Made by a program: the position numbers and the translations under genes. This document shows positions 1 to 8,209 of a DNA stretch of 64,000 bases, piece after piece. This stretch comes from GYS-P2D sp964414425 (GTDB lineage: Bacteria > Bacteroidota > Bacteroidia > Chitinophagales > Saprospiraceae). The stretch lies in NCBI GenBank assembly GCA_964414425.1, contig CAYPWL010000008.1, forward strand, positions 1-64,000, read 5' to 3'. Under the pieces are notes generated by a model. The model ran no database searches, had not been told where the DNA came from, and saw nothing but the letters and a program-made list of their open reading frames with translations. How positions within the stretch are numbered: position 1 is the stretch's first letter; each line of letters opens with the position of its first letter.

Positions 1-98
1 ACTCTTGGGCTTAAGCTTGCCCAATCAATCTACATTAGTGCTAAATTGAAGAACTAATCGGCAATGTAATAGAACTACCAGCCGAACTATCTCAAGAT
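1..98. other. Left-edge intergenic sequence with a short inverted repeat
   Basis: No gene can be supported here. Positions 5-10 (TTGGGC) and 19-24 (GCCCAA) form a perfect 6-bp inverted repeat around an 8-nt loop, but no T-run follows on either strand, so it is at most a weak hairpin 3' of the neighbouring minus-strand rhodanese gene. Confidence 0.3.
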
Positions 99-509
99 TT
101 AATATTTACTACTCCAAGCATTATAGCCCCCTTCCATATTAGTGACATCAGTGAAGCCCATACCGATCATTTTATGGACGGCTTTGCCACTGCGATTACC
201 ACTACGACAATAGATCAAATAGGTAGCGTCTTTATCGAGTTTATCGATCTCAGCGTCAAATGAACTGTCCTTATAATCTATCATAGTTGAACCAGCTATA
301 TGTCCATCTGCATATTCGGCTGGTGTTCTTACATCTATCAGAGTAGGAGCATTTGCAGAATTGATCCAATTGTAAGCTTCTTCGATGGATATGTCCTTAC
401 GGATAACCTCTTCTGCTATTGCATCAGTAGTAGTGGTGGATATTGAAGTGGAATTGTCACGCTTACAAAACGTCAAGAATAAGATTGAGACAAAAAGTAA
501 GAATTTCAT
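99..509 (-). CDS. Rhodanese-domain lipoprotein
   Basis: This is a small periplasm-facing sulfurtransferase-type lipoprotein. Residues 1-14 are a hydrophobic signal ending in a lipobox-like LTFC with Cys15 as the probable lipidated residue. A Ser/Thr-rich linker (about 19-30) leads into one rhodanese domain (about 38-136) with the conserved LIDVRTPAEYADGHI segment and the active-site loop YCRSGNRSG, where Cys101 would carry the persulfide. The active loop is intact, so catalysis is plausible. Single-domain rhodanese lipoproteins are common in Bacteroidota; the physiological sulfur donor is unknown. It appears monocistronic, separated from the next gene by a strong hairpin terminator. Confidence 0.9.
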   Translation of the reverse strand: MKFLLFVSILFLTFCKRDNSTSISTTTTDAIAEEVIRKDISIEEAYNWINSANAPTLIDVRTPAEYADGHIAGSTMIDYKDSSFDAEIDKLDKDATYLIYCRSGNRSGKAVHKMIGMGFTDVTNMEGGYNAWSSKY

Positions 510-541
510 CTGGGGAGTTTTGACAAATGTACTTAAAAAGG

Positions 542-565
542 AAAAGGGAGGCTCCCCTCCCTTTT
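542..565 (-). terminator. Strong intrinsic terminator (both orientations possible)
   Basis: A 10-bp perfect stem (542-551 AAAAGGGAGG with 556-565 CCTCCCTTTT) with a 4-nt loop has A and T runs at its base. It lies downstream of the minus-strand DUF1501 gene and upstream of the rhodanese lipoprotein, so its main role is probably to end the 653-4616 operon. Confidence 0.8.
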
Positions 566-652
566 TACCAAAACCGTATGAAAAAACTATCTAACTATTC
601 TCTTTCTATTATATAGACACTTATTAAACACACTCACCCCAATTTTTCTTAC

Positions 653-2053
653 TTAAGACAGTGTTAAAAAGCCTAAAGGATTGTTATTATCTGTATTTCT
701 GAAGTCATAGAAGTTGATCAGATTGGGAAATATATCTCCAAGATCGCTCTGAGATACGCCAAACCACTGTGCGATCTCAGCGAAATAAAGATCTGCAGAT
801 GTAGTAGGTACTAAGACTCCACCACCCAGATCAACCGTATTATCTCTAAAGTCCAAAGTCTCGGGATACTGCCCATAGATCTGCCCACCACGTACTGGGC
901 CGCCAACTGCAAATACATTGCCACCCCAAGCATGATCAGTTCCATTCCCATTAGAGCGGAGTGTTCTGGCAAAATCTGAGATTACAAAGGACAGCACTTG
1001 TTCGTCACAACCTATCTGCTCCATGGCACGTTGGAAGCTTGCGATAGCCAGATCTAACTCTGCCATATTGCTATCATGCCTAATCGTGATATTGTCATGA
1101 GTATCATACCCTCCCTGGCTGATGAAGAAGGTCTGCCTGCGAAATCCCAAGGTTTCATGGACTGCGATAGCTTTGGCTACTTGCTCAAAAGATGCTCCTA
1201 TGACTGTACTCGGAAAGGTTACTCCGAGATTTACATTTTCGATAGCCTCAGAGTAAGCTTCATTTATCTCAATAGATTTATTCAGCGTGCTGAGGTATGT
1301 ATTCTTATATACATCTGCATAACTCTGAGAGAGCATGTCACGAACAGCGCTTTCAAGTAAAGGAGAATCTTCAAATCCTTGAATACCTATTGCTCCTTCA
1401 AAAGGATTGAGCGTATATGGTATACTATTTTGCCCAGAGTGAAAAGTGTTGATACCGTCGAGTGAAAAATTCATCGGAATCAATTCATTAGTGTTGAGTC
1501 CGGGATTCATATCATTGATGAGCTCTGTCATGCGAGCTCCCCAGCCTTGAGCAGAGCGCTCATGTGGTATGGCAGTTTGCCACTGTTGCAATTGGTCACT
1601 ATGACTTAATAAGCCAAGAGGCATACGCTTTGACCGGGCAAAGAAATCGTCTACAGTAAGCGGCTCGACCAGTGTACCGACATTGGCTATAAATGCCAAT
1701 TGCTGCTCATCATATAATCTTCGGAGATTTGGCAGGTTAGGGTGTAAGGCGAATGTTCTTCCATTAGATGCGCCACTGAGATCTTGTAGTGCCCCACGCT
1801 CATGAGCGACATTGGACCTTACATCTCTATAGGCACTAAACTCCTCTGGAGTGGTCGGGACTAGCATATTATATGAGTCATTACCACCCTGGAGACTCAA
1901 GCATACCAGCGCCTTGTAATCTGATGAGCCCACACCTGTGGACATCGCTGCCGAACTCATGGCTCTCAGATTGAGAAGAGACGACATCATCGTAGTTGAG
2001 GTCATCGCACCACACCCTGCATATTTGATAAATTTCCTTCTATTCATTGCCAT
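653..2053 (-). CDS. DUF1501 family protein with Tat signal
   Basis: A member of the DUF1501 family, which belongs to the alkaline phosphatase/sulfatase-like fold group; the biochemical function is not established. The N-terminus carries a twin-arginine motif (NRRKFIKYAG) followed by a hydrophobic stretch, so export in folded form is predicted. Conserved-looking stretches include CLSLQGGNDSYNML near residue 52, GGYDTHDN in the middle and SDFARTLRSNGNGTDHAWGGN later, which are typical of the family and may hold metal-binding Asp/His residues. It starts 8 bp after the stop of the DUF1800 gene, in the pairing seen in many Bacteroidota and Planctomycetota. An alternative start lies two codons downstream at the MNRRKF methionine. 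Confidence 0.88.
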   Translation of the reverse strand: MAMNRRKFIKYAGCGAMTSTTMMSSLLNLRAMSSAAMSTGVGSSDYKALVCLSLQGGNDSYNMLVPTTPEEFSAYRDVRSNVAHERGALQDLSGASNGRTFALHPNLPNLRRLYDEQQLAFIANVGTLVEPLTVDDFFARSKRMPLGLLSHSDQLQQWQTAIPHERSAQGWGARMTELINDMNPGLNTNELIPMNFSLDGINTFHSGQNSIPYTLNPFEGAIGIQGFEDSPLLESAVRDMLSQSYADVYKNTYLSTLNKSIEINEAYSEAIENVNLGVTFPSTVIGASFEQVAKAIAVHETLGFRRQTFFISQGGYDTHDNITIRHDSNMAELDLAIASFQRAMEQIGCDEQVLSFVISDFARTLRSNGNGTDHAWGGNVFAVGGPVRGGQIYGQYPETLDFRDNTVDLGGGVLVPTTSADLYFAEIAQWFGVSQSDLGDIFPNLINFYDFRNTDNNNPLGFLTLS

Positions 2054-2061
2054 ATACAGTC

Positions 2062-3876
2062 TTATTTGATGATGGTATAATCTGGTGATATCATTGCCAT
2101 ATACACTACAAACTGAGCACGTTCGCGGTATCGACCAGTCGGTCCTGCTGCCTCTAAGGCTCGACGGATTACGCCACGAGTTACATCACTCATCTGCCCA
2201 TGTAAGAATAAGACGTCAACTCGATGGATAAGTCCCTCTTGATCTGTCCTCGCTAACTCTTCTAAGTCGTCGAATACCACTTGGACATGCGGTGTTCTGT
2301 TCTCCCAATCAAAAAGTAATAATTCGAAGAAGGTCCACTCGAAGACTTGATTGGCATATCCTATGGATGTCTCAGAGTCAAGTATCCTAAATTCTGGTGC
2401 AACCAAGCCTTGATCTGATATCTCTCCTGCCGGTGCAAAATCAGGATTATAAAAGTTAAAGACCGTAGGAGAGGTTTGTGGTGCTTGCTTCGTGCGTTCA
2501 AATAGACTCTGAGGATCCTTCCAATAATTACCTGATGGGCTATCATTGGGTAGTGCATGGATGATGTGTGTATGACGCAGCAGTGGTTCTCGCAGTTGCC
2601 CTTGAGCGGGGTCAAGAATAAACTCACATGAGCGTGCCTCGTGATCTAAGAGTATTGCTTTTACCACTGCTAACAGATCCCCTCGCTCTCCTTGACCATT
2701 GTCGGCGAATACATGAGCGACTCGTTCGATATAGTCTGGCGATGGGTTAGACTTGACCATGCGCTGGATCAGTTGTCGCGAGATAAACGGAGGTACATTA
2801 GGATGATCAAAGAGATGATCCAAGGCATCCCGGATATCAGCTAAGCCCGTTTGCCCAGCGGGTATGACATAGTCACCGACGATACTCTTCTCTCCAGGTT
2901 CGTGCTGGGAGTCATACATCCGCATCGGTATAGTCTTATTGATTCCATATAGCTCTACGCCAAACTCTATCCTGGCGTTGGGATATTCCATTTTGATTTT
3001 ATCACTGACATCACCTCCTCCGAGACCGGTGAATACTTTCGCCAGGCCTCTGATATCCTCATTGTCGTAAGTTGGGATAAACTCGCCACTTGCGTCTAGC
3101 TTAGGAGAGCCGTCCATGTTTAACTCTATCAGTCCTATAGTAAAGAGCTGCATGATCTCTCGTGCATAGTTCTCATCTGGCTGCTGATTACGGGTGGTGT
3201 CCGTCTTGGGATTGTTGAGATGACTGAGATAAAAGCCCATACTCGGACTAAAAGTCACATCACCGAGTAAGTCTCTGAAGTTACCAAATGAGCGTCGGAG
3301 CAGCAGGTCATAATAGGCTCCCATCGCTTCTCCATGATTGCTTAAGTCAGTGTTGTTATGTGATACAACGAATATCTGGCTGAGTGCATTAGCGATCTTA
3401 TATCGTAATTGATCTGGCGCTTTGGCGGCATTGTCCCACCAGGCATAGCTGAAGTGTTTAGCCCACGGGCCAAAGTAATTTTCTGGACGATTCGGATTCC
3501 CCTCGGCATCGGTCTGTGTCAGGAAAAATTGAAACTCTTCTTCATTGATGGCGATTACATTTGACAGGACATCAGTCATCGGGAGAGCAGCTTGCTCATC
3601 TATCCATGCCTCATAATCTCCAGATAGAGCAAGATTTTGGATGTCTTCCATAGATCCTCCCAGGCCTGCCTGGAATAGAAATCGAGATGCTGCCATGAGA
3701 TCGGCATCAAGTCCGTTACCATTGATTGTGCTCTGTGGATCAGTACCGGTAAATGTATGGCTCGCCGTCACTGTGACGCCAGTCTCTCCTCGACCTCCGA
3801 TAAAATCCCTCTCCTGTGCTAATAGCACAGTACTGAACAATAGTCCAAGTAGTAGTATGATTGCTCTCATGATCAT
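2062..3876 (-). CDS. DUF1800 family secreted protein
   Basis: A 604-residue DUF1800 protein with a clear signal peptide (about residues 3-20, ending before QERDF). The family core is recognisable from RYKIANALSQIFVVS through FGNFRDLLGDVTFSPSMGFYLS and PDENYAREIMQLFTIGL, and a segment with FISRQLIQRMVKSNPSP follows. The function of DUF1800 is unknown; it usually sits beside DUF1501 and the two are thought to act together outside the cytoplasm. The start codon overlaps the stop codon of the upstream T9SS-protein gene (TAATG), which suggests translational coupling; a second in-frame ATG is two codons further in. Length is normal for the family. Confidence 0.88.
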   Translation of the reverse strand: MIMRAIILLLGLLFSTVLLAQERDFIGGRGETGVTVTASHTFTGTDPQSTINGNGLDADLMAASRFLFQAGLGGSMEDIQNLALSGDYEAWIDEQAALPMTDVLSNVIAINEEEFQFFLTQTDAEGNPNRPENYFGPWAKHFSYAWWDNAAKAPDQLRYKIANALSQIFVVSHNNTDLSNHGEAMGAYYDLLLRRSFGNFRDLLGDVTFSPSMGFYLSHLNNPKTDTTRNQQPDENYAREIMQLFTIGLIELNMDGSPKLDASGEFIPTYDNEDIRGLAKVFTGLGGGDVSDKIKMEYPNARIEFGVELYGINKTIPMRMYDSQHEPGEKSIVGDYVIPAGQTGLADIRDALDHLFDHPNVPPFISRQLIQRMVKSNPSPDYIERVAHVFADNGQGERGDLLAVVKAILLDHEARSCEFILDPAQGQLREPLLRHTHIIHALPNDSPSGNYWKDPQSLFERTKQAPQTSPTVFNFYNPDFAPAGEISDQGLVAPEFRILDSETSIGYANQVFEWTFFELLLFDWENRTPHVQVVFDDLEELARTDQEGLIHRVDVLFLHGQMSDVTRGVIRRALEAAGPTGRYRERAQFVVYMAMISPDYTIIK

Positions 3877-4616
3877 TAGTTTTTAAATACTTGAATCTGT
3901 TCACTAATAATCTGATCATTTTCACCATAAACCTTGATGATGTACTGTCCATCTATAAACCCTTTCATATCGAGTTGGAGTACCTTTTCATTAGTAAAGA
4001 CTCTGTTAAGGATACGACCGCTGAGATCTATCATCTCGTAGTATCTCGTCTCAAAAACATCATCTTGTATAGACACCGTTAATATGTCTGCTGTCGGATT
4101 AGGATATATCTCATACTCAAATGCGTTGATATCAGATGTGCTAGTCGTCGTCTCACCTCTAAAAAATCTTATCTCAGAAAGACCTACACAAGTACCCCCT
4201 TTGGTCCTAATCGCGGTGATGACTACCTGACTGGCTTCAAATGGGGTAATACCTGATATATCATCTCCTTGATAAAATGCGTCAGGATCATGATCTGGTA
4301 TTTCAAATTCGCCAAGGGTGGTCCAGGTAACGCCATCGGTTGTATAATCTAAGGCAAACAGCTCTATGCCGATATCCTCAAATTCTGGCAGATTGGCATT
4401 CCACACCTTCATACCGTCAATAGATTCCACCTGACCGAAATCATACCTAATCCAATGCGTAAATGTCCGCTCGGGGTTTGGGTTCTGCGTGATGTTACAG
4501 GAGATCCATGCATCTGCAAGTGCAGTGCTGTGTCTATCAGGAAAACACTGACCTGATAACTGAAGGCCTATAAAGCCTACAGTAACTAGTGTGAGAAAAA
4601 GTCTCGTCATACTCAA
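3876..4616 (-). CDS. Discoidin-like secreted protein with T9SS C-terminal sorting domain
   Basis: A 246-residue exported protein. Residues 1-22 form a signal peptide. Residues about 25-155 resemble an F5/8 type C (discoidin) carbohydrate-binding fold: a Cys near the N-terminus, WIRYDFGQVESIDGMKVWN, a mid-domain TTDGVTWTTLGEF and a terminal CVGLSEIRFF. The C-terminal 75 residues hold a type A T9SS sorting domain starting with YPNPTADILTVSI and containing the GQYIIKVYG signature. It would be cleaved and surface-anchored or released by the T9SS. It is first in the operon with the DUF1800 and DUF1501 genes, suggesting that all three contribute to one cell-surface function. The ligand is unknown. 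Confidence 0.85.
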   Translation of the reverse strand: MSMTRLFLTLVTVGFIGLQLSGQCFPDRHSTALADAWISCNITQNPNPERTFTHWIRYDFGQVESIDGMKVWNANLPEFEDIGIELFALDYTTDGVTWTTLGEFEIPDHDPDAFYQGDDISGITPFEASQVVITAIRTKGGTCVGLSEIRFFRGETTTSTSDINAFEYEIYPNPTADILTVSIQDDVFETRYYEMIDLSGRILNRVFTNEKVLQLDMKGFIDGQYIIKVYGENDQIISEQIQVFKN

Positions 4617-4772
4617 CGCTTATTGATCGTATACCTTAATAACGGAATGATGTGTGCGTAAGACACTTTAAAGCCGCTAAAAGTTACATGACTTCGACTA
4701 AAAAGTACAGTAGTATTTACCCTGAAAGTTTAAAAAGACAACAAAATGTCTAATTAAGACTATAAAATTTCC

Positions 4773-5789
4773 TTAGAGTCCAGCCTTAGCGCTAATCTCC
4801 ATCATCCTATCGATACAAGCCACACCTTTTTCTATGACCCAATCTTCGAGGATGATTTCTGGTAGTTCATACTCCATGCACAAGTAGAGCTTCTCCATGT
4901 TGTTACGTTTCATATGCGGACAATCATTACATGCGCAGGTATTGTTAGGTGGAGCGGGGATGAACTCCTTATTAGGAGATTTCAATTCCATCTGATGGAT
5001 GATCCCAGACTCGGTCGCAACGATAAACTTTTGAACGTCACTCTCATGAGTATAGCGTAGTAATCCACTCGTTGACCCGATGAAGTGAGCTTTTTCGAGG
5101 ATATGAGCTTCACACTCTGGGTGAGCGATTAACTCAGCCTCAGGATGACGGATCATTGCCTTGGTGATTTTTTCATTGGAGAATATCTCATGAACCATAC
5201 AGGCGCCATTCCAAAGGATCATATTTTCTCGTCCAGATTTTTTCTGTAGATAAGCGCCAAGATTTTTGTCCGGAGCGAATATGATACCCTGATCTTCTGG
5301 TACGCTGTTGATCACGTGTATAGCATTAGATGAGGTGCAACAGATATCTGTCAGCGTTTTGAGCTCCGCAGTACAGTTGATGTAACTCACTACGACATGA
5401 TCAGGATGTTTCTCTTTGAATTTTTTGAATAATTGGGGTGGACATGAATCAGCCAATGAGCAGCCTGCCTTAAGATCAGGTAGTACGACCTTCTTATTGG
5501 GATTCAGCATCTTAGCTGTTTCAGCCATGAAGTGCACACCTGCAAATACAATCATATCAGCATCCGTACGCTCAGCTTCTTGTGCCAGTTGAAGACTATC
5601 GCCGATGAAGTCTGCGATATCTTGTATGTCAGACTCGACGTAGTAATGCGCTAAGATGATCGCATTCTTTTCTTTTTTTAGTCTCTCGATTTCTGCGATA
5701 TAGTCTATGGTTGGATCTACATCCACTGAGAGATATCCTTTGCGGTTGAGGTTTGTTTTGGCTTCTTCTAATGTTAAGGTATCGATCAT
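4773..5789 (-). CDS. nadA: Quinolinate synthase NadA
   Basis: NadA condenses iminoaspartate with dihydroxyacetone phosphate to quinolinate in de novo NAD synthesis, using a [4Fe-4S] cluster. The 338-residue protein shows the triplicated fold with candidate cluster ligands Cys110 (DLKAGCSLADSCP), Cys197 (WNGACMVHEIF) and one or more of Cys285, Cys287 and Cys290 in CACNDC. The N-terminal AIILAHYYVESDIQDIADFIGDS segment is the conserved substrate-binding region. Length is normal and no key residue is missing. It stands alone on the minus strand; no nadB or nadC is visible nearby. Confidence 0.96.
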   Translation of the reverse strand: MIDTLTLEEAKTNLNRKGYLSVDVDPTIDYIAEIERLKKEKNAIILAHYYVESDIQDIADFIGDSLQLAQEAERTDADMIVFAGVHFMAETAKMLNPNKKVVLPDLKAGCSLADSCPPQLFKKFKEKHPDHVVVSYINCTAELKTLTDICCTSSNAIHVINSVPEDQGIIFAPDKNLGAYLQKKSGRENMILWNGACMVHEIFSNEKITKAMIRHPEAELIAHPECEAHILEKAHFIGSTSGLLRYTHESDVQKFIVATESGIIHQMELKSPNKEFIPAPPNNTCACNDCPHMKRNNMEKLYLCMEYELPEIILEDWVIEKGVACIDRMMEISAKAGL

Positions 5790-5917
5790 GTCTTTCTTTT
5801 AAAATATTTTGGTTGTCGTGAGACTATCTTACTAAGATATATCAATGTATATATATGTGAGGTCACACGCCATTATGACGATTGATATTATAACTGGTAA
5901 CGTTCACTTACAGGTAT

Positions 5918-5946
5918 AAAAAAACCCTCTCGAGAGAGGGTTTTTT
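5918..5946. terminator. Bidirectional intrinsic terminator
   Basis: The arms CCCTCT (5925-5930) and AGAGGG (5935-5940) pair around a CGAG loop and are flanked by an A-run (5918-5924) and a T-run (5941-5946). On the minus strand it would end transcription of the 5996-6532 gene before nadA. Confidence 0.85.
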
Positions 5947-5995
5947 GTTGCGAGATTGGCATCTCGATCACTTGGTAGTGATTGGTTTATTGCTC

Positions 5996-6532
5996 TTATT
6001 TTAATTTTGATTGTATTCTTACGAATTGCAGTGGCTCGTCACTTTGATCATACTTGTAGTCAATTGTAATGTCCTCTTCTGGTACATCAAGAGATCTCAA
6101 GACTAAGATGACATCATTGATCATTTTTTCTAAGACTTCCTCATTTCCCTTTCTTTTTGCTGCTGTAACCGTGATTTCATTAGCATAGGTCTGTCTATAA
6201 TGACCTGCAATGTGATGTAGGTTGGCCACAGCTTGTTCGTCTAAACGATCAAATGATCCATCGAAAGGAACAAAACGAATTTGATCGATTTGATGCTTCT
6301 TGAGGATTTCATATTTCTTTTTTGCGGCTGCGACTTTTTCATCATGAGATTTTTCAGACTCGAAGTATTCTGGCACTTCAATAAATCGCTTGATGACTGT
6401 ACCTCGATCGTCTACTTCGGCGAGATAGGCTCTTCCATTTTCAACCACGATTGTCGTTTTATCGATATCGCTGGTGACATCAGATGGGATGGTAATAGCC
6501 AAGAAGGCTACCCAAAACATTACTATTTGCAT
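5996..6532 (-). CDS. Secreted protein with OmpA-C-like fold pattern (paralogue A)
   Basis: An unnamed 178-residue exported protein. Residues 1-20 are a signal peptide. The N-terminal part (ENGRAYLAEVDDRGTVIKRF) and the region after about residue 85 align by eye with the downstream-coded neighbour at 6659-7162. The second half follows the order seen in OmpA C-terminal peptidoglycan-binding domains: a strand with FVPFDGSFDRLDEQAV, a helix with LHHIAGHYRQTY, a strand ITVTAAKRKGNEE, a helix MINDVILVLRSLDVPEEDI and a final QFVRIQ strand. The classical TD/NxxLSxxRA peptidoglycan-contact motif is not preserved, so peptidoglycan binding is uncertain. Product assignment is structural inference only. 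Confidence 0.6.
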   Translation of the reverse strand: MQIVMFWVAFLAITIPSDVTSDIDKTTIVVENGRAYLAEVDDRGTVIKRFIEVPEYFESEKSHDEKVAAAKKKYEILKKHQIDQIRFVPFDGSFDRLDEQAVANLHHIAGHYRQTYANEITVTAAKRKGNEEVLEKMINDVILVLRSLDVPEEDITIDYKYDQSDEPLQFVRIQSKLK

Positions 6533-6586
6533 CTTTTACTATTTGATCCATCAAATGGCAAGTTTCATGCCATTAGCACATGAATC

Positions 6587-6621
6587 AAAAAAGGCGCTAT
6601 CACATCAAAAGTGATAACACC
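6587..6621 (-). terminator. Intrinsic terminator on the minus strand
   Basis: Positions 6593-6603 and 6611-6621 form an 11-bp stem (two G-U pairs when read on the minus strand) with a 7-nt loop, followed on the minus strand by six Ts (6592-6587). It lies just after the stop of the minus-strand gene 6659-7162. A separate perfect 7-2-7 inverted repeat (ATTTGAT-CC-ATCAAAT) lies at 6541-6556, immediately upstream of the 5996-6532 gene. Confidence 0.7.
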
Positions 6622-6658
6622 TAATTTACTGGTTTGGGACGGGGCTTCAACTGTTATT

Positions 6659-7162
6659 TTATGACGCTAATGTCACTTTGATGAATTGGCTTTCGCCTTG
6701 GCCTAAGTAAGTTTTTGGTACAATCTTTATTCTGCTTTTATCTATGCCAAAACCCTCAATCATACTTGTAAGCTTATCGGCGACCATTAGGGTGTCATCA
6801 TCCTTCGCCAAAGTGATGTAGATCATTGCGTCTTCATCCTGCTCCGCCAATACAGATATATATCTGATGTGCTCGACTGCTGATTCGCTTAGGCCCTCTG
6901 CATCATACTTAACTCTTATGAACCGAGTGTTGATCAATTCTGAAGTCTTGGCGATTGCTCTATTCACAATGTCTTCGTGACTGTCGGTAGAAGAAAAGTA
7001 ATCTTCTGAGATATTGTAGCTCTGGACGATGTCTCCTGTCGGCGTCATGGTGACTAACTTGGCCTCACCTTGTACTAAGATTATGTCGTGAGAGAGTGAC
7101 TCTGTGTTGTCAATGCTACTTGGATTAACTAAGTGTAGTAAGGCAATTAATAGGTAATACAT
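6659..7162 (-). CDS. Secreted protein with OmpA-C-like fold pattern (paralogue B)
   Basis: A 167-residue protein with an N-terminal signal-like segment (about residues 1-16) and the same layout as the adjacent 5996-6532 gene: a beta-rich start (ILVQGEAKLVTMTPTGDIVQSY), then FIRVKYDAEGLSESAVEHIRYISVLAE, a middle strand AMIYITLAKDDD and a last helix-strand unit ending QFIKVTLAS. The two genes are tandem duplicates that have diverged strongly. The pattern again suggests a degenerate OmpA C-terminal-like domain, without the usual peptidoglycan-contact residues. A terminator separates the copies, so they are probably transcribed independently. Function unknown. Confidence 0.55.
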   Translation of the reverse strand: MYYLLIALLHLVNPSSIDNTESLSHDIILVQGEAKLVTMTPTGDIVQSYNISEDYFSSTDSHEDIVNRAIAKTSELINTRFIRVKYDAEGLSESAVEHIRYISVLAEQDEDAMIYITLAKDDDTLMVADKLTSMIEGFGIDKSRIKIVPKTYLGQGESQFIKVTLAS

Positions 7163-7383
7163 GGATGTGTAGTTTTAGTTCTTGTATTCTAATAACAACA
7201 CAAAACCTCTTAAATATCTGTATATGCGGCAATTTCGTTTGAAATTTTGGGTATGCCTGTAGAGTTCAGATGTATGGGCATAGGTGTATACCCTAAGTAA
7301 TTAATACTCGGGCTGATGACGGTTGACTCTCCTTAATTATTTACAGCATAGCCCAGAACTAATAAAAATCCGATTTTTGCCTT

Positions 7384-8145
7384 ATGACATTGAACTTCAA
7401 AGTATTTGGTAGCGGAGAGCCAGTAATCATCTTGCATGGTCTATTTGGTATGTTAGACAATTGGCAAACTTTCGCTAAGAAGCTTGCAGAAGACTACACC
7501 GTACATATAATAGATCAGCGCAATCATGGCAAGTCACCACATAGCGATGAGTTCAATTATAAACTGCTATCGGCTGACGTCAATGATTTTATCGGTGAGC
7601 ATGATATCCAGTCACCACATATCATAGGGCACTCTATGGGTGGCAAGACAGTGATGCAGTATGCAGCAGACTATCCAGATACAGCTAAGACCATCACCAT
7701 TATAGATATGGCACCAAAGGCCTATGAGGGTAGTCATACTGAAATCTTTGATGCTGTCCTCAGTATGGATCTTGCCAGCTTAGAAAAGCGCAGTGACGCC
7801 GATGACCACCTGGCACAATCAATAGATCAAGTAGCAGTGCGTCAATTTCTGTTAAAGAATCTTTCCCGTTCGAGTGATGGCTTTAGGTGGAAAGCGAATT
7901 TCTCAAGTCTATATAAACATTATGAATCTATCCTCGGGAATATAGAGATCAGCAAGGCAATACGGATACCAGCTTCCTTCATATACTCTGATCGTTCGGG
8001 ATACCTTGAGCAGGGAGATATTGAAATGATTTCTACGCATTTTACTAATGCAACATTCACAAAAATGACAGCAGGGCATTGGATACATGCCGAGAAGCCT
8101 ATAGAACTTATGGAGTTGGTTAAAGAGCATCTCTCAAACACTTAA
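7384..8145 (+). CDS. Alpha/beta hydrolase, YbfF-type esterase
   Basis: A cytoplasmic alpha/beta-fold hydrolase of 253 residues, close to the YbfF esterase type in length and motifs. It shows the oxyanion-hole segment LHGLFGMLDNW, DQRNHGKSPHS, the nucleophile elbow GHSMGG (Ser84) and the catalytic His in AGHWIHAEKP near the C-terminus; the acidic residue is probably the Asp in SFIYSDRSGY. No signal peptide is present. It is followed 64 bp later by the S41 protease and tsaB on the same strand. The natural substrate cannot be told from the sequence; short acyl esters or acyl-CoA are typical for relatives. Confidence 0.85.
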   Translation: MTLNFKVFGSGEPVIILHGLFGMLDNWQTFAKKLAEDYTVHIIDQRNHGKSPHSDEFNYKLLSADVNDFIGEHDIQSPHIIGHSMGGKTVMQYAADYPDTAKTITIIDMAPKAYEGSHTEIFDAVLSMDLASLEKRSDADDHLAQSIDQVAVRQFLLKNLSRSSDGFRWKANFSSLYKHYESILGNIEISKAIRIPASFIYSDRSGYLEQGDIEMISTHFTNATFTKMTAGHWIHAEKPIELMELVKEHLSNT

Positions 8146-8209
8146 TTTATCCACTGACACGAATTATTCTGTCCTATCATGCGTTATAGGAGCGTGTAAA
8201 ACGAATAAA

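Noticed and set aside
1076..1360. Plus-strand 94-codon open frame inside the DUF1501 gene
   Set aside because: It lies entirely antisense to a well-supported gene and its translation shows no domain or signal of its own.
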